Below, piece by piece: positions 1 to 9,563 of a DNA stretch of 64,000 nt. Below the pieces are notes generated by a model, which worked only from the letters and a program-made list of their open reading frames with translations, searched no databases and was not told where the DNA came from. The DNA is from Natronosalvus halobius (GTDB lineage: Archaea > Halobacteriota > Halobacteria > Halobacteriales > Natrialbaceae). Each line of letters begins with the position of its first letter. Position 1 is the stretch's first letter. Made by a program: the position numbers and the translations under genes. Location: positions 124,001 through 188,000 of the forward strand of contig NZ_CP099998.1 of assembly GCF_024138145.1 (NCBI RefSeq), given 5' to 3'.

Positions 1-222
1 ATCCTCTTCCCGCAAATCCATCTGGACGGTCATTGCTGATTGTCCATGATCGTGTACCATCCGCTTCGTCTTGCCCATCTCCTCCGGGTTAAGATCAGCA
101 ATGACAATGTCCTTCCCAGAATCCGCCAGTTTGAGCGCGATCTGCCGACCGAGACCTCGGCCTCCACCAGTTACTAGAGCTGTCTGCTGCTTTCCGTCCA
201 TGCATTTGGCTTCTGTCGTCAT
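1..222 (-). CDS. Short-chain dehydrogenase/reductase, N-terminal part (cut by window edge)
   Basis: Only the first 74 codons lie in the window. They begin MTTEAKCMDGKQQTALVTGG and contain the SDR nucleotide-binding glycine motif TGGGRGLG at about residues 19-26, then a beta-alpha-beta unit ending in the acidic pair region VIADLNPEEM that usually selects NAD(P). The frame runs open to position 1. The family reduces or oxidises a keto/hydroxy group in the cytoplasm, but the substrate cannot be told from this part. An alternative start is the internal Met at residue 8. An AT-rich gene-free stretch lies upstream, so this is probably the promoter-proximal gene of its unit. Family assignment is firm; function is open. 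Confidence 0.85.
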   Translation of the reverse strand, partial: MTTEAKCMDGKQQTALVTGGGRGLGRQIALKLADSGKDIVIADLNPEEMGKTKRMVHDHGQSAMTVQMDLREED

Positions 223-1760
223 ATCATATATCTTTTTCCTACTTTAGCCTCCGATATCCGGTGTCATTTTCATATTTGCCAACCGGCGACAAAATAGTTA
301 CGTTGTCGCAGGTGAATGTGGTAGTTTCAGGACCAATCGGCGAGCTCCAGGTGTGTATGATCCCTCCGCAAACAGATCCTTTTGCGAGTCGATTATCTCT
401 ATTCCCTATAGGATTCCTTCTCCCAATAGTCGTTTTAGCATTCGCCGATACGAAATGACACAAAAATAAACATGATGGTGTGAGACCAGAGATATTGGCT
501 CAACGGCCTGTTCTGCCACCGCATTCAACGATTCTAAGGGAATCTGCTTATTTTATTAGGGCATGTCACTATTCACCACACGGCTTATCGCAGTAATCGT
601 TCCTCTCGAATCAATTCTCACGTATTCTTCCTGCTTTGTCCGCTTTCTCACCGAGTACTGAAAATAGTACCACTAGCTCTGGATATGGTGTGTGATATCG
701 TGACCCAACTCCGTTTCATATGAGTGAACACAGCTTTTCGCCACTTGAAAAACGAGATTACAGCTGTAATCGCCCGGATGCGGCTCAATTGATCGATTTC
801 ACGATCCGCTGATTACCGACATGAGCGCATGAATTACATTTAATACAATTAATAGACTCTATTTATGGCATAAGTATAAGTCAGAGAATAATTGACCTGC
901 GTTACTAATTGATTATTGGTTGTGGATTGATGAAAATGAAAATAACTGAAATACGTCCCTCTTATTTCAAAGCAATTTTCTCTTCACGCGTTTACATCAC
1001 TTGCTGATCAATAGACTACAAATATAGATTCGATTAGATGCTGCTAATGTTACAGCATTATGTTTGTAAACGTCACTAGTATTATCTATTCTAGTTGTAT
1101 TGTAGGTGCATTTAGTGGCTAGGACGATGGTAGGGAAGCAATCAAATCGACCGAAGGAGATCGTCGGTTTTTCACCTTAATTACTGTAGGGTATGTGAAC
1201 ATACTTCAGAACCTCCAACGAACACCAATTCACTAATGTGAAATGTACATCGGGTCCCGTATCATGTACATTCTCTGCCGATCACTATTGATCGTGGGAT
1301 GATTTGGCTGCCCCATCATACGATGATTTTCCGTCGACGGGTGCAGCGGACAGCCCGTAGCCGCTGGCCAATTTTAGATTAGTGTGAGACAATCCTGCCC
1401 TACCTTTACCTGGACGAGGCGAGACACCGCACGTTCTGATAGCAGTACGCAAAATACACCGATGTCCCAAGAGATCACGATCGAATCGCCGGGGAGAAGA
1501 ACGTTATGTCTTTGCACCGATTACGAACGATAAAGCCTGGAGAACGCGCGATACGCTTCGTTCATGACGCGATGGATTCGATGGGTCTACTGGGGAGCCC
1601 CGTCCAACCTGTGCTTGCGTGCGGGCACGTACGTTCGCCCGCTTCGACTGGAATCTTCACGGATTTCGCCGAAATATCGATTGGCGGGTAAGTTATTCGG
1701 AGCGTTCGCCATTTCTCTTCGAGACAACAAAATAATCCCCATCCGACGTAATCGCGCTAA
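223..1760. other. AT-rich stretch with no convincing gene
   Basis: About 1.5 kb in which every open frame is short and lacks haloarchaeal codon bias. Much of 480-1280 is visibly AT-rich compared with the flanking genes. A minus-strand stretch around 1310-1380 reads YGLSAAPVDG, faintly like the core of an IS6-family transposase, but this is too weak to call. No tRNA or repeat array was seen. It may hold promoters for the flanking SDR gene or be decayed foreign DNA. Confidence 0.5.
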
Positions 1761-2534
1761 TTAGTGTATTCCCTGCAGAATACCGCCGTCGACGACAAGG
1801 GATTCGCCAGTGACGTACGCGGCGAGATCGCTCGCAAGATACACGGCGGCATTTCCGATATCCTCCGGTTTCCCGAACCGTCGGAGTGGGATGGATTGTT
1901 GCTGCCGTTCACCGTCTTCAGTGCCGACAATCTCGATATCCTCGGTTACCATCTGTGTTTCTGTCGTTCCGGGATGGATAGCGTTGACCCGAATCTGTGG
2001 GCCGAGCTCGGCGGCAAGCGAGTACGTAAGGAGGCGTACAGCACCTTTCGACGCGCAGTAAATACTGTTTTCGGGGATACCGACCATCCCGGCCGTACTG
2101 GAGATGTTGATGATATTTCCTCCGTTTGCTTCCAGCATGCGCTCTGTGGCGGCTTTACAGCCGAGGAAGGTACCTTTCGCGTTGACGTCCATAACCGCGT
2201 CGTATGTTTTCTCCGTAACTTCGGTTATGCCTCCCGTTTTCAGGATACCGGCGTTGTTCACCATGATATCGATGCCACCGTACGCTTCGGCAGCGTCAAC
2301 CGCGGCGCGTAGATCCGATAGCTCGGTCACATCACACTGAACGAACGTAGCTTCTTGCCCGGTCTCCGCTTCGATCTTATGGTGCGTCGGAATCCCGGAC
2401 TCGCGTGGTTCCGATCGAACGTCTGCAACGACGACACTCGCGCCATGTTCAGCGAACCGCATCGCGATCGCTCGCCCGTTTCCGCTTGACGCACCGGTGA
2501 TCACGGCGGTCTTATTTTTTAAAATCTCGGACAT
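1761..2534 (-). CDS. SDR family oxidoreductase (classical type)
   Basis: A 257-residue classical SDR, normal length for the family. The glycine motif TGASSGNG is near residue 14, the structural motif NNAG is in the middle, and the catalytic Ser...Tyr-x3-Lys set is visible as ISSTAG followed by YCASK. The C-terminal GESLVVDGG is typical of 3-oxoacyl-ACP reductase and glucose-dehydrogenase-like members. I chose the start MSEILKNK rather than the upstream Met-Met-Val, because SDR proteins begin a few residues before the first beta strand. It lies downstream of the CoA-transferase pair on the same strand, with a gap of about 250 bp. A role in acyl-chain or keto-acid metabolism is inference; the substrate is unknown. 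Confidence 0.9.
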   Translation of the reverse strand: MSEILKNKTAVITGASSGNGRAIAMRFAEHGASVVVADVRSEPRESGIPTHHKIEAETGQEATFVQCDVTELSDLRAAVDAAEAYGGIDIMVNNAGILKTGGITEVTEKTYDAVMDVNAKGTFLGCKAATERMLEANGGNIINISSTAGMVGIPENSIYCASKGAVRLLTYSLAAELGPQIRVNAIHPGTTETQMVTEDIEIVGTEDGERQQQSIPLRRFGKPEDIGNAAVYLASDLAAYVTGESLVVDGGILQGIH

Positions 2535-2784
2535 ACACTGAATATTTGTTAGAATAACCATCACTGTTTTGGTCGACTCTTGATGGGCACACGTATCTAC
2601 GCATTTTAGGAACGATCTGCTAACAGTCCTGGTGGCCCAACCATGACGGGATCAGAGACAAAAAACGAGGTCAAAGGACGCTACGAGAACCGTCCCGCAG
2701 TAATGAACCTTCACCATCACAGCTATCGCCTCAAAGAAGAGTACGTCATTGAACCATCATTTCAATATCGTAATAATTCCTGTG

Positions 2785-3555
2785 TTATCCGCTACTGTCT
2801 CCGGTATAGATGCCGTTGGGATCGAGTTCAGTTCGGATGAGATTAATCTCATGGTCGGTTGGCGGTGTCGTTTCCGCAACGTCCTCGGCGAACTGGATGT
2901 CCCAGCCCGTCGCGTCCAGGACGGCCGCTGTCGTTACGTTGGGGTGGAGCGATTCGACGATCATCTCGCCGTCGTCGTCGAAACCCATGACCGCCTTGTC
3001 GGTAATGACGGCTGCGGGCCCGCCGCGCAGTCCGAGTTGCTTGCGACCTTCGCGTCCGCCGACGTAGCCCGGACTGGTCACGAAATCAACCTCCTCAGGG
3101 AAGCGTCGCTGGCTGTGGGGCATGATGACGACAGTCCGATGGGTGTTACTTGCGATCTCGCAGGCACCGCCGCTACCGGGGAGTCTGACGGTGGGGTCTT
3201 CGTAGTCGCCGATCACGGTCGAGTTGAGACTGCCCCAGCGGTCGATCTGGGCGCCGCCCAGAAATCCGACATCGATACGGCCCGCTTGAAGGTAGTATTC
3301 GAAGCTCTCGATCATCGGGACAACGCTGCGTGCGCCCGTTGCGAGGACAGGATCGCCGATGGAGAGAGGCAATTTCGATGGGTTCGATCCAATCGTCCCC
3401 GACTCGTAGATCATCTCTAGGTCTGGTGCGTGGGTTCGTTTCGCCAGATTGCAGGCGATGTTCGGCACTCCAACGCCGACGAGCGTTATATCGCCGTCCT
3501 CGAGTTCCTTTGCCGCCCTCACGATCATCAGTTCGGTATCGGTGTAGTCGGTCAT
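2785..3555 (-). CDS. CoA-transferase family I, beta subunit
   Basis: 256 residues, similar to the beta subunits of glutaconate or 3-oxoacid CoA-transferases, which move CoA between acyl-CoA and a free acid through a glutamyl-CoA intermediate. Visible are the glycine-rich N-terminal VGVGVPNIACNLA, the segment MIYESGTIG holding a candidate catalytic Glu near residue 50, and the LPGSGGACEIAS segment. It starts 2 bp after the alpha subunit ends, so the two are one transcriptional and probably translational unit forming an alpha/beta complex. Together with the CaiB-type transferase and acyl-CoA dehydrogenase remnant elsewhere in the island it suggests organic-acid degradation. The acid is not identifiable. 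Confidence 0.88.
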   Translation of the reverse strand: MTDYTDTELMIVRAAKELEDGDITLVGVGVPNIACNLAKRTHAPDLEMIYESGTIGSNPSKLPLSIGDPVLATGARSVVPMIESFEYYLQAGRIDVGFLGGAQIDRWGSLNSTVIGDYEDPTVRLPGSGGACEIASNTHRTVVIMPHSQRRFPEEVDFVTSPGYVGGREGRKQLGLRGGPAAVITDKAVMGFDDDGEMIVESLHPNVTTAAVLDATGWDIQFAEDVAETTPPTDHEINLIRTELDPNGIYTGDSSG

Positions 3556-3557
3556 AT

Positions 3558-4475
3558 TCAGTAGGCACCCATGTCGATAGTGGTCGCGAAACCCGTCCCT
3601 GGTTGCAGGTTGAGGAACCGACCGGTATCGAGTTTTTCGAGGTATTCAGTCCGATTGGCAACGCTGTAGACCCACTCGTCCAACCAATCTCGGGTCGACT
3701 CATGACTCTGGCTGATCTTGTCCCACTCAAGGTAGGCCTCGTTGTCGCGGTCGTAGTAGCCTTGAGCGTAGGAGGGATGCGAGCCGTAGGGCTCCTCGAC
3801 GACGTAGTCGACGACGGTGCCCGGGATTCGAGTCCGGTTGGGGTCGCTTCGGATGACGTTCCGATCGACGACCTCCTCTACGACCAGGACGACCGTCTCC
3901 GCCGCAAAGGCTGCCTCAACGACCTCGCCGGTGATCCCCCAGAGGTGAGCGTTGCCCTCCGCATCGGCCCGCTGGGCGCGGACGATTGCCACGTCGGGTG
4001 AGAGCGCCGGCACGACCGCGAGCTCGTTGGGACCCTCGTCGTAGGGGTTCTCGATTGTACGGATCGACTCGTTGTGTTCGAGGTAACTCGAGCCCCGGTA
4101 ACTCTGTAGCGGCGCGAAGGGGAGGCCCTTTGCTCCAGCGGCCAGCCGCGAGACGAGCCCGAAATGTGAGTACTCTTCGATCGCGATCTCATGCGGGACA
4201 CCGTCCTCGACCGCTCGTCGGAATCCACGAAGGCTACCAACGCCTGGATTACCGGCGTAAGAGAACGTTAGCTTGCTCGCACAACCGGCGGCAATCAGTT
4301 GATCGAAGATCAGATCGGGCGTGGTTCGCACGACCTCGAGGTCCTTTTGCCCCTGGCGGATGATCTCGTGACCCGCCGCGAATGGGATTAGGTGGGTGAA
4401 GCCGCCGAAGTAGACCTGCTCTCCGTCACTAACGGCCTTAGAGATGGCTTCATCCATCTCATATCGCTTCGTCAT
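3558..4475 (-). CDS. CoA-transferase family I, alpha subunit
   Basis: 305 residues, resembling the alpha subunit of glutaconate-type CoA-transferases. It begins MTKRYEMDEAISKAVSDGEQ and shows the family's YFGGFTHLIPFAAGHEII segment near residue 25 and the conserved RAQRADAEGNAHLWG near residues 165-180. The length matches split alpha subunits rather than fused SCOT enzymes. It is the first gene of the pair, followed immediately by the beta subunit. The upstream region is gene-poor and carries a decayed IS6 transposase, so regulation is not visible. Subunit assignment is firm; substrate is inference only. Confidence 0.88.
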   Translation of the reverse strand: MTKRYEMDEAISKAVSDGEQVYFGGFTHLIPFAAGHEIIRQGQKDLEVVRTTPDLIFDQLIAAGCASKLTFSYAGNPGVGSLRGFRRAVEDGVPHEIAIEEYSHFGLVSRLAAGAKGLPFAPLQSYRGSSYLEHNESIRTIENPYDEGPNELAVVPALSPDVAIVRAQRADAEGNAHLWGITGEVVEAAFAAETVVLVVEEVVDRNVIRSDPNRTRIPGTVVDYVVEEPYGSHPSYAQGYYDRDNEAYLEWDKISQSHESTRDWLDEWVYSVANRTEYLEKLDTGRFLNLQPGTGFATTIDMGAY

Positions 4476-4979
4476 CGACTCCTCACTGCCGCAATCGCAA
4501 TGCTATCTGTACCGTTGGCAAACACCATAACCGATGCTTGCCAGCCAATTATAATAAAGATCGGGTATGGCGCCTACTGTCCAGAACTCAGTGTATTTAT
4601 TTAATTATGGTATCGTAAACAAGATAGATCCTCCGCTTTCGAGGAGTGCGGCTTGCTGGGGTCGTCATCCCATCATTCCACCGGTACCTGGGCCAATATT
4701 CAGATTATCCGATTGCAGCATTACGTAGGGTTCTGGAGCCATGTTTTGGCAGTTATGTGATCAGTGTTTCTGAAACTGTTTCTAAACAAGGTAGTTCGTC
4801 GTTTTACTTGTTAGAAGATAAGTTCAATGGCGTATCAGTTATCATGTCGTTCCTATCGAAATGTGAGCCCTCGTCGATGGAAGGCAGCAAGTAACCACGG
4901 TGCCGGATCGATGAGAAACAAGAAGTCTTCGACGCCGTATTTCTCAGTGAATTCAGAAAAAATATCGATATAACTTCAG
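4476..4979. other. Gene-free spacer
   Basis: About 500 bp upstream of the CoA-transferase operon. Open frames are short and unlike haloarchaeal genes. It should contain that operon's promoter, but I cannot single out a TATA/BRE pair with confidence. Confidence 0.4.
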
Positions 4980-5290
4980 TAGTTTGCGTCGTAAAGAGCC
5001 GTGCGTGGAGGAATCCATTGGTTTGTGGATCGGCTGTAGCGGACAGCCAGTAGCGATAGTCGGTGAGTTAAATCACCGTCTCGTCGACGGCGACGTGATT
5101 CGAGACTCGCCGTCTGTGGGCTGTAGATTTGCCTCTGCACCCAGCTGTGAACGGTGGGTCGAGCCTGTTCAGCACCGAATATCTCTATTCCAATAACAAT
5201 ATTTGAAAGTGATACTTCCCGTAGATGGGGCTGAATACTAAGGCACATGAACTCAACACGGTGTCACCTTTCGCACTACAAACCCTAACT
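4980..5290 (-). pseudogene. IS6-family transposase remnant, multiply frameshifted
   Basis: On the minus strand, three frames together rebuild the N-terminal half of a haloarchaeal IS6-type transposase. One frame gives LREVSLSNIVIGIEIFGAEQ then ARPTVHSWVQ (helix-turn-helix region). A second gives SNHVAVDETVI, the first Asp of the DDE triad with its typical context. A third gives LTDYRYWLSATADPQTNGFL. A stop and at least two frameshifts separate them, and the C-terminal DDE residues are absent. It is a dead transposon scar beside the duplicated small-gene/pirin segment that follows. Confidence 0.75.
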
Positions 5291-5415
5291 GAACTCATGT
5301 GCTAGATCCGTCCAGGCTGGTGGATACGGGCATATCTACCACGAACGCCACCGTCTCACTCCGTCAATCTCTATTCTGAACAGCGCCGTATCGGCCAAAT
5401 ACTCCGATCCATTGG

Positions 5416-5748
5416 TTAAAGAACAGCTCTCGGAATGCGGCACCTGTTGGTCACCGACGCCGATATCGACCGTTGCCTACGACGACCCCTGTTTGATGCT
5501 TGTCGTGCCCACTCGATGGCCCACTGAGAAACGGGATCTACTCCGCCCTTGCCATGGATGTACCACCAGCGAGCCGCCTTCAGGACAACCAGTGGATTCG
5601 TCGGTGGCTGCTCATTGGCGAGCTCACGTGTGATCGATTCAATCTCGTCGGGCACATCGACGAGATTGACCACTTCTGATTGGATGTTCGCGATATCGAC
5701 CGGAATGGCGTCGATTGAGACGTTGTTGGTACTTCGTTGTCGAATCAC
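5416..5748 (-). CDS. Small haloarchaeal protein of unknown function, altered C-terminus
   Basis: About 110 residues from a GTG start (VIRQRSTNNVSIDAIPVDIA). Residues 1-85 match a second copy at 52360-52707 nearly residue for residue, including IESITR, PPTNPLVVLKAARWW and IEWAR. After IEWAR the two copies diverge: this one ends in a basic tail (NRGRRRQRSISASV) where the other has an acidic, well-formed helix. The 3' end here has therefore probably been replaced by recombination next to the IS6 scar, and the gene may no longer be functional. No known domain recognised. Confidence 0.5.
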   Translation of the reverse strand: MIRQRSTNNVSIDAIPVDIANIQSEVVNLVDVPDEIESITRELANEQPPTNPLVVLKAARWWYIHGKGGVDPVSQWAIEWARQASNRGRRRQRSISASVTNRCRIPRAVL

Positions 5749-5836
5749 AGTAAGTCGCCTACTTTTGAGGACCTTCGATAGAGCCCTCTCCAGGATTGCG
5801 AAAAAACGGCTACCGAAGAACCGGCTCGCCGCTGTC

Positions 5837-6601
5837 TCAGCGGCCGATCGTACCCTGTCGAGTGATCGGAGCGTCGGGGTTAATGGCAAACGCGACGATG
5901 GTCGAGTTGTCGGTTGCGGTGACGGATACGTCGCTCTCGCCCGTCACGAGTGCGGTCTCGGTGTAGCCGACTGACTCTTCGCCGATGTCGATTGCTCCCT
6001 CGAAGACATAGCAGTAGGTGTCCCAGCCTGACCGAGACGGGAGCGTGGTCGTGGCGTCGGCGTCGAGTCGGCAGTCGTAGCAGTGGACGTCGTTGCGGAC
6101 GGACAGCGGGGCGTCGCTTTCCGTGGGGCCGAACAGGTGGCGCCACTCGTTGGGGACCGGGTCCGGGATCGGCTCGTGTTGAATGCCGGGCTCGAGATCG
6201 AGACTGTGCGGGCGGACGAAGATCTGGAGCATCCGCAGCGGTGGGTCGTCCACGAGTGTCTCCTCGGCGTGCCAGAAGCCGCTGCCGGCGTTCATCACCA
6301 TCAGGTGTTCGGCATCCGTGACGAGATTGTTGCCCTCGCGGTCGTCGTGGCGCATCACACCGTCAGGCACCCAGGAAACGATCTCTTCGTCGCGGTGCTG
6401 GTGCATCCGGATCAGCGTCCCCGGGTCCATGAACGACTCAACGACCGTCGCCAGTGGGCCGTAACCGTGGTCGTCGTGGCCCGGCACGGCCTGGCCGGGA
6501 AAGTTAAAGTGGATCCTGAATTTTCCCTGATTTTGGGAAATTTCCGTTCGTGGAGCAGTATATATTCGTGACTGTGTCTGTGCTGAAGAGGAGTCTTCCA
6601 T
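5837..6601 (-). CDS. Pirin family protein
   Basis: 254 residues with the bicupin layout of pirins. In the first barrel the metal-binding pattern is visible as MHQHRDEEIVSWVPDGVMRH followed by GSGFWHAEE. The second barrel is more divergent, as usual. Pirins bind a metal; some have quercetinase activity, others are redox-sensing regulators. I prefer the start MEDSSSAQ, but MRAYREP seven codons upstream is possible. It stands alone between the small protein gene and the transporter ATPase. A decayed copy of its last ~55 codons occurs at 52817-52985, again directly upstream of the same small gene. Confidence 0.9.
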   Translation of the reverse strand: MEDSSSAQTQSRIYTAPRTEISQNQGKFRIHFNFPGQAVPGHDDHGYGPLATVVESFMDPGTLIRMHQHRDEEIVSWVPDGVMRHDDREGNNLVTDAEHLMVMNAGSGFWHAEETLVDDPPLRMLQIFVRPHSLDLEPGIQHEPIPDPVPNEWRHLFGPTESDAPLSVRNDVHCYDCRLDADATTTLPSRSGWDTYCYVFEGAIDIGEESVGYTETALVTGESDVSVTATDNSTIVAFAINPDAPITRQGTIGR

Positions 6602-6971
6602 TGGCTCTCGATAGGCTCTCAAGCACTATATGGGTTCTGCGCGGTGGGTCCTTGAATAGATAGGTAGGTGGTCCTGAACAGCGACCGGTGATTACTATAG
6701 TTATCAGCCGTTGTCACCCTGATCTTTCATCCATGCGTGGGGGCCTGGCAGGCTTTGATCCCAGCAGTGTCGTTCGCGGCGGATTCCCGATCGGTGGACT
6801 CGTGTTGATCGGTTGGGGCCGGCTCTCACGCAGGTTCGATGATCCGGGTTCCGATGCATCTCAGTGTCCTGCGGTCTGCACGCGCGGGCGAAACCGGAAG
6901 AGAACGGTCGAACCGTGGCGAATGAACGTGTCCTGGCCGACCGACGTCACGGCTCGAGAGGTGGAAAGTCC
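6602..6971. other. Spacer between pirin and potA-like genes
   Basis: About 370 bp without a convincing gene. The segment around 6860-6960 is GC-rich and could be decayed coding sequence, but no family is recognisable. Confidence 0.35.
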
Positions 6972-8090
6972 TCAGTCCGCGATTACCTGTCCGACGGTCG
7001 AGGGAAACCCGATCGTCACTCGATCGCCGACGTCGAAGTCGTCGGTTTTATTGTTCGACTGACATTCGACTTCGAGCGATCGGGAACCAATATCTACCTG
7101 GTAGTTCTTCAGCGATCCCTTGTAGATGGCTTCGGTGACGGTTCCTTCCCACTCGTTTTGATAGCCGAAGTGTCCATCAGAATCGGCCACCGCGATTTCC
7201 TCGGGACGGACCGAGAGAACGGCCTGTGCTCCGCCGTGGGCCCCCCGTCCGTCTACGTTGATGGTGTAATCATCGGACTGAAGGGTCGTCCCGTCGGACG
7301 AGACCATCCCCTCGAAGAGATTCGTCTCACCGAGGAACGTCGCAACGAACTTCGTCTCGGGTGTCTTGTACAGTTCGTTCGGCGGCCCGACCTGCTCGAT
7401 CTGTCCCTCGTTGACGACAGCAATTCGGTCGGACATCGTCAGCGCCTCCTCCTGATCGTGTGTGACGTAGATGAACGTAATCCCCAGTTCTTCCTGGATC
7501 TTTTTGAGTTCGACCTGCATGTGCTGGCGCAGTTTGCGGTCGAGACTCGCCAGGGGTTCGTCGAGCAACAGGACATCGGGTTCACAGACGATGGCTCGGG
7601 CCATCGCTACCCGCTGTTTCTGTCCTCCTGACAATTCGGTCGCCTTTCGGTCGTGGTATCCCGGGAGTTCGACCAGTTCCAACGCCTCGGAGACGCGGTC
7701 GGCCCGCTCGTCGGCGGGGACGCCGTCCATCTCGAGTCCGAACGAGATGTTCTCTTCGACGGTCATGTGCGGGAACAGTGCCCACTCCTGGAACACCATG
7801 CTCGTGTCGCGCTTGTTCGCGGCCGCGCTCGTGATCCGCTCGCCGCTGATGTACACATCGCCAGCCGTAGGCGTTTCGAGACCGCTTATCATCCGCAGGG
7901 TGGTCGATTTGCCACAGCCAGAGGGGCCGAGAAGCGTGAGAAACTCGCCCGACTCGATCCGGAGACTGAGGCCGTCAACGGCGGTAATCTCCCCGAACTC
8001 CTTTTGAAGCCCATCGAGTTCCACGGTTCCGGCACTCGACTTGGTGCGTTCGCTTCGTCTACTGACGTCGGCATCTACGATTTCGTTCAT
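6972..8090 (-). CDS. potA: ABC transporter ATPase, spermidine/putrescine (PotA) type
   Basis: 372 residues with all nucleotide-binding motifs: Walker A GPSGCGKSTT near residue 57, Q-loop FQEWALFPHMT, signature LSGGQKQR near 150, Walker B VLLLDEPLASLD near 172 and switch His in VTHDQEE. The C-terminal TOBE-type domain (from about residue 240, FVATFLGETNLFEG) is typical of PotA/CysA-like importers. It energises uptake at the cytoplasmic face of the membrane. The substrate-binding gene lies just upstream on the same strand and the two permeases lie divergently beyond it, forming a four-part importer. Polyamine specificity is inferred from family resemblance and from the catabolic neighbours. Confidence 0.9.
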   Translation of the reverse strand: MNEIVDADVSRRSERTKSSAGTVELDGLQKEFGEITAVDGLSLRIESGEFLTLLGPSGCGKSTTLRMISGLETPTAGDVYISGERITSAAANKRDTSMVFQEWALFPHMTVEENISFGLEMDGVPADERADRVSEALELVELPGYHDRKATELSGGQKQRVAMARAIVCEPDVLLLDEPLASLDRKLRQHMQVELKKIQEELGITFIYVTHDQEEALTMSDRIAVVNEGQIEQVGPPNELYKTPETKFVATFLGETNLFEGMVSSDGTTLQSDDYTINVDGRGAHGGAQAVLSVRPEEIAVADSDGHFGYQNEWEGTVTEAIYKGSLKNYQVDIGSRSLEVECQSNNKTDDFDVGDRVTIGFPSTVGQVIAD

Positions 8091-8129
8091 GTGTCACGTG
8101 TCTATCGAAGTGGTCATAGTGTTACCCAT

Positions 8130-9290
8130 CTAGATTCCGCCGTCGGCTTTGGCCTCTTCCCACATCTCCGTCCACAGCTCGGTGTCTTCCGCGAACTCGT
8201 ACGGCGTAGTCTGCTGAGAGATGGTTTCCGCGGCGTCGAACCCGTCTTCGTGGAACATCAGAGCTTCTTGTTGGTCCGCGTCGAACAGATCGAAGGATTC
8301 GGTGTTCACCGGTGGGCTCTTCGCTGCCGGATCCCACGCGACACTGTGCTGTCCCTCGGGAGAGATGATGCGGTTCATAAATTCGATCGCGAGCTCCCGG
8401 TTGGACGGATCTTCGACTAGACACATGCCCTCCGTCCACTGCATTCCACCCTGTTCGGGGAGGACGACATTGACCCAGTCGTGGCCCTCCGCGCGAAGTT
8501 CGGACATCGTGAAGTTCCCGACCGGCGAAATGACGATGTCCTCCTGAAGGAACGCCTGCCGAATCGCGCTGGTACCGCTGTAGATCGAACCCATGTTCTC
8601 GAACATCCTGATGAGGTGATCCTGGATGTCGTCCAGTTCCTCCTCAGTCTGTTTGAACGGGTCGTAGCCAAGCGACTGTGCAATCTTCGGGATGTTCCAC
8701 GTTGGCCAGTCCATGATGCCCATCTTGCCCTTGTACTGACCGTCTGGGCCGCCAGTCCAGAGTACCTCGTACGACTCGTAGTGTTCTTCTGGAACCTCGT
8801 CCGTGTTCACCGTCAGCGTGTCCCACCCCCATCGCGTCGGCAGCGCGTACATCTCGTCGTCGTAGGCGAACGAGTCGAACGGCCACTGGAACTGCTCGAG
8901 GAAGTTATCCATCTCCGGGAAGTCATCCGGATCGAGTGGTTCGATCGTTCCTGCTTCGGCGTGACGGGCTGCCCACGTGTTGTTCAGTGTGAGCAGGTCG
9001 TAGTCGGACGTCCCACCGCTCTGGAGCATGTTGAACCCCTCCGAGTCGCTCGAGAGGAGGCTGATATTGACGGTCGCGTCGTGTTCCGATTCGAACTCGT
9101 CGATGATCGTATCGGTGCCGTACCCTTCCCAGGTGAGGACGTTGATCGTGGATCCGCCTTCAGATCCGCCGAGACAGCCCGCCAACGCTGCCGTTCCGGC
9201 GAGTCCTACTGACTGTACGAATCGACGCCGCGAAGAACCGCTGCGGTCTCCGCGACTGGAAGCGAGTACACCGTCGGTAAACTTACTCAT
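8130..9290 (-). CDS. potD: Extracellular substrate-binding lipoprotein of polyamine-type ABC importer
   Basis: 386 residues. The N-terminus carries a Tat-type motif SSRRRF at residues 19-24, a hydrophobic stretch and a lipobox LAGC with the lipid-attachment Cys at residue 39, as usual for haloarchaeal binding lipoproteins. The mature part reads INVLTWEGYGTDTIIDEFES, the standard opening of PotD/PotF-like type-2 periplasmic folds. It would capture the amine outside the membrane and deliver it to the permeases. It is the first gene of a two-gene unit with the ATPase (39 bp gap) and is divergent from the permease genes, sharing the 9291-9563 promoter region. Confidence 0.9.
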   Translation of the reverse strand: MSKFTDGVLASSRGDRSGSSRRRFVQSVGLAGTAALAGCLGGSEGGSTINVLTWEGYGTDTIIDEFESEHDATVNISLLSSDSEGFNMLQSGGTSDYDLLTLNNTWAARHAEAGTIEPLDPDDFPEMDNFLEQFQWPFDSFAYDDEMYALPTRWGWDTLTVNTDEVPEEHYESYEVLWTGGPDGQYKGKMGIMDWPTWNIPKIAQSLGYDPFKQTEEELDDIQDHLIRMFENMGSIYSGTSAIRQAFLQEDIVISPVGNFTMSELRAEGHDWVNVVLPEQGGMQWTEGMCLVEDPSNRELAIEFMNRIISPEGQHSVAWDPAAKSPPVNTESFDLFDADQQEALMFHEDGFDAAETISQQTTPYEFAEDTELWTEMWEEAKADGGI

Positions 9291-9563
9291 TGTAGTTCAT
9301 GCTACATTGTCCCACGACTCTATATAATATTTTCCCTATCCAATATCCTGCGGGAGATTTCAACATGGTCCGGGATCATTCAAAATATTGGAATCCTATT
9401 TCAACCTCAGAGTTGTTCTCGGGCGAGATCCGACGAATCTCGTCCCTGTGTGGATCAGACGACCGTTGAGTACCGATCGATCCTCCAATCGACGCGAAAT
9501 CGCTGTGTCCATCGACTTCAAGGAAGCACAAGCTATATTGCGCCGCGTTTGAACATAGCAGGT

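Noticed and set aside
1285..1470. Possible IS6 transposase scrap (YGLSAAPVDG)
   Set aside because: Only about ten residues resemble the transposase core and no second motif is present, unlike the firm remnants at 4980 and 28430.
2749..3420. Long plus-strand open frame of 223 codons
   Set aside because: It lies opposite the CoA-transferase beta subunit, whose protein is recognisable. The plus-strand translation has no family features and arises from codon bias.
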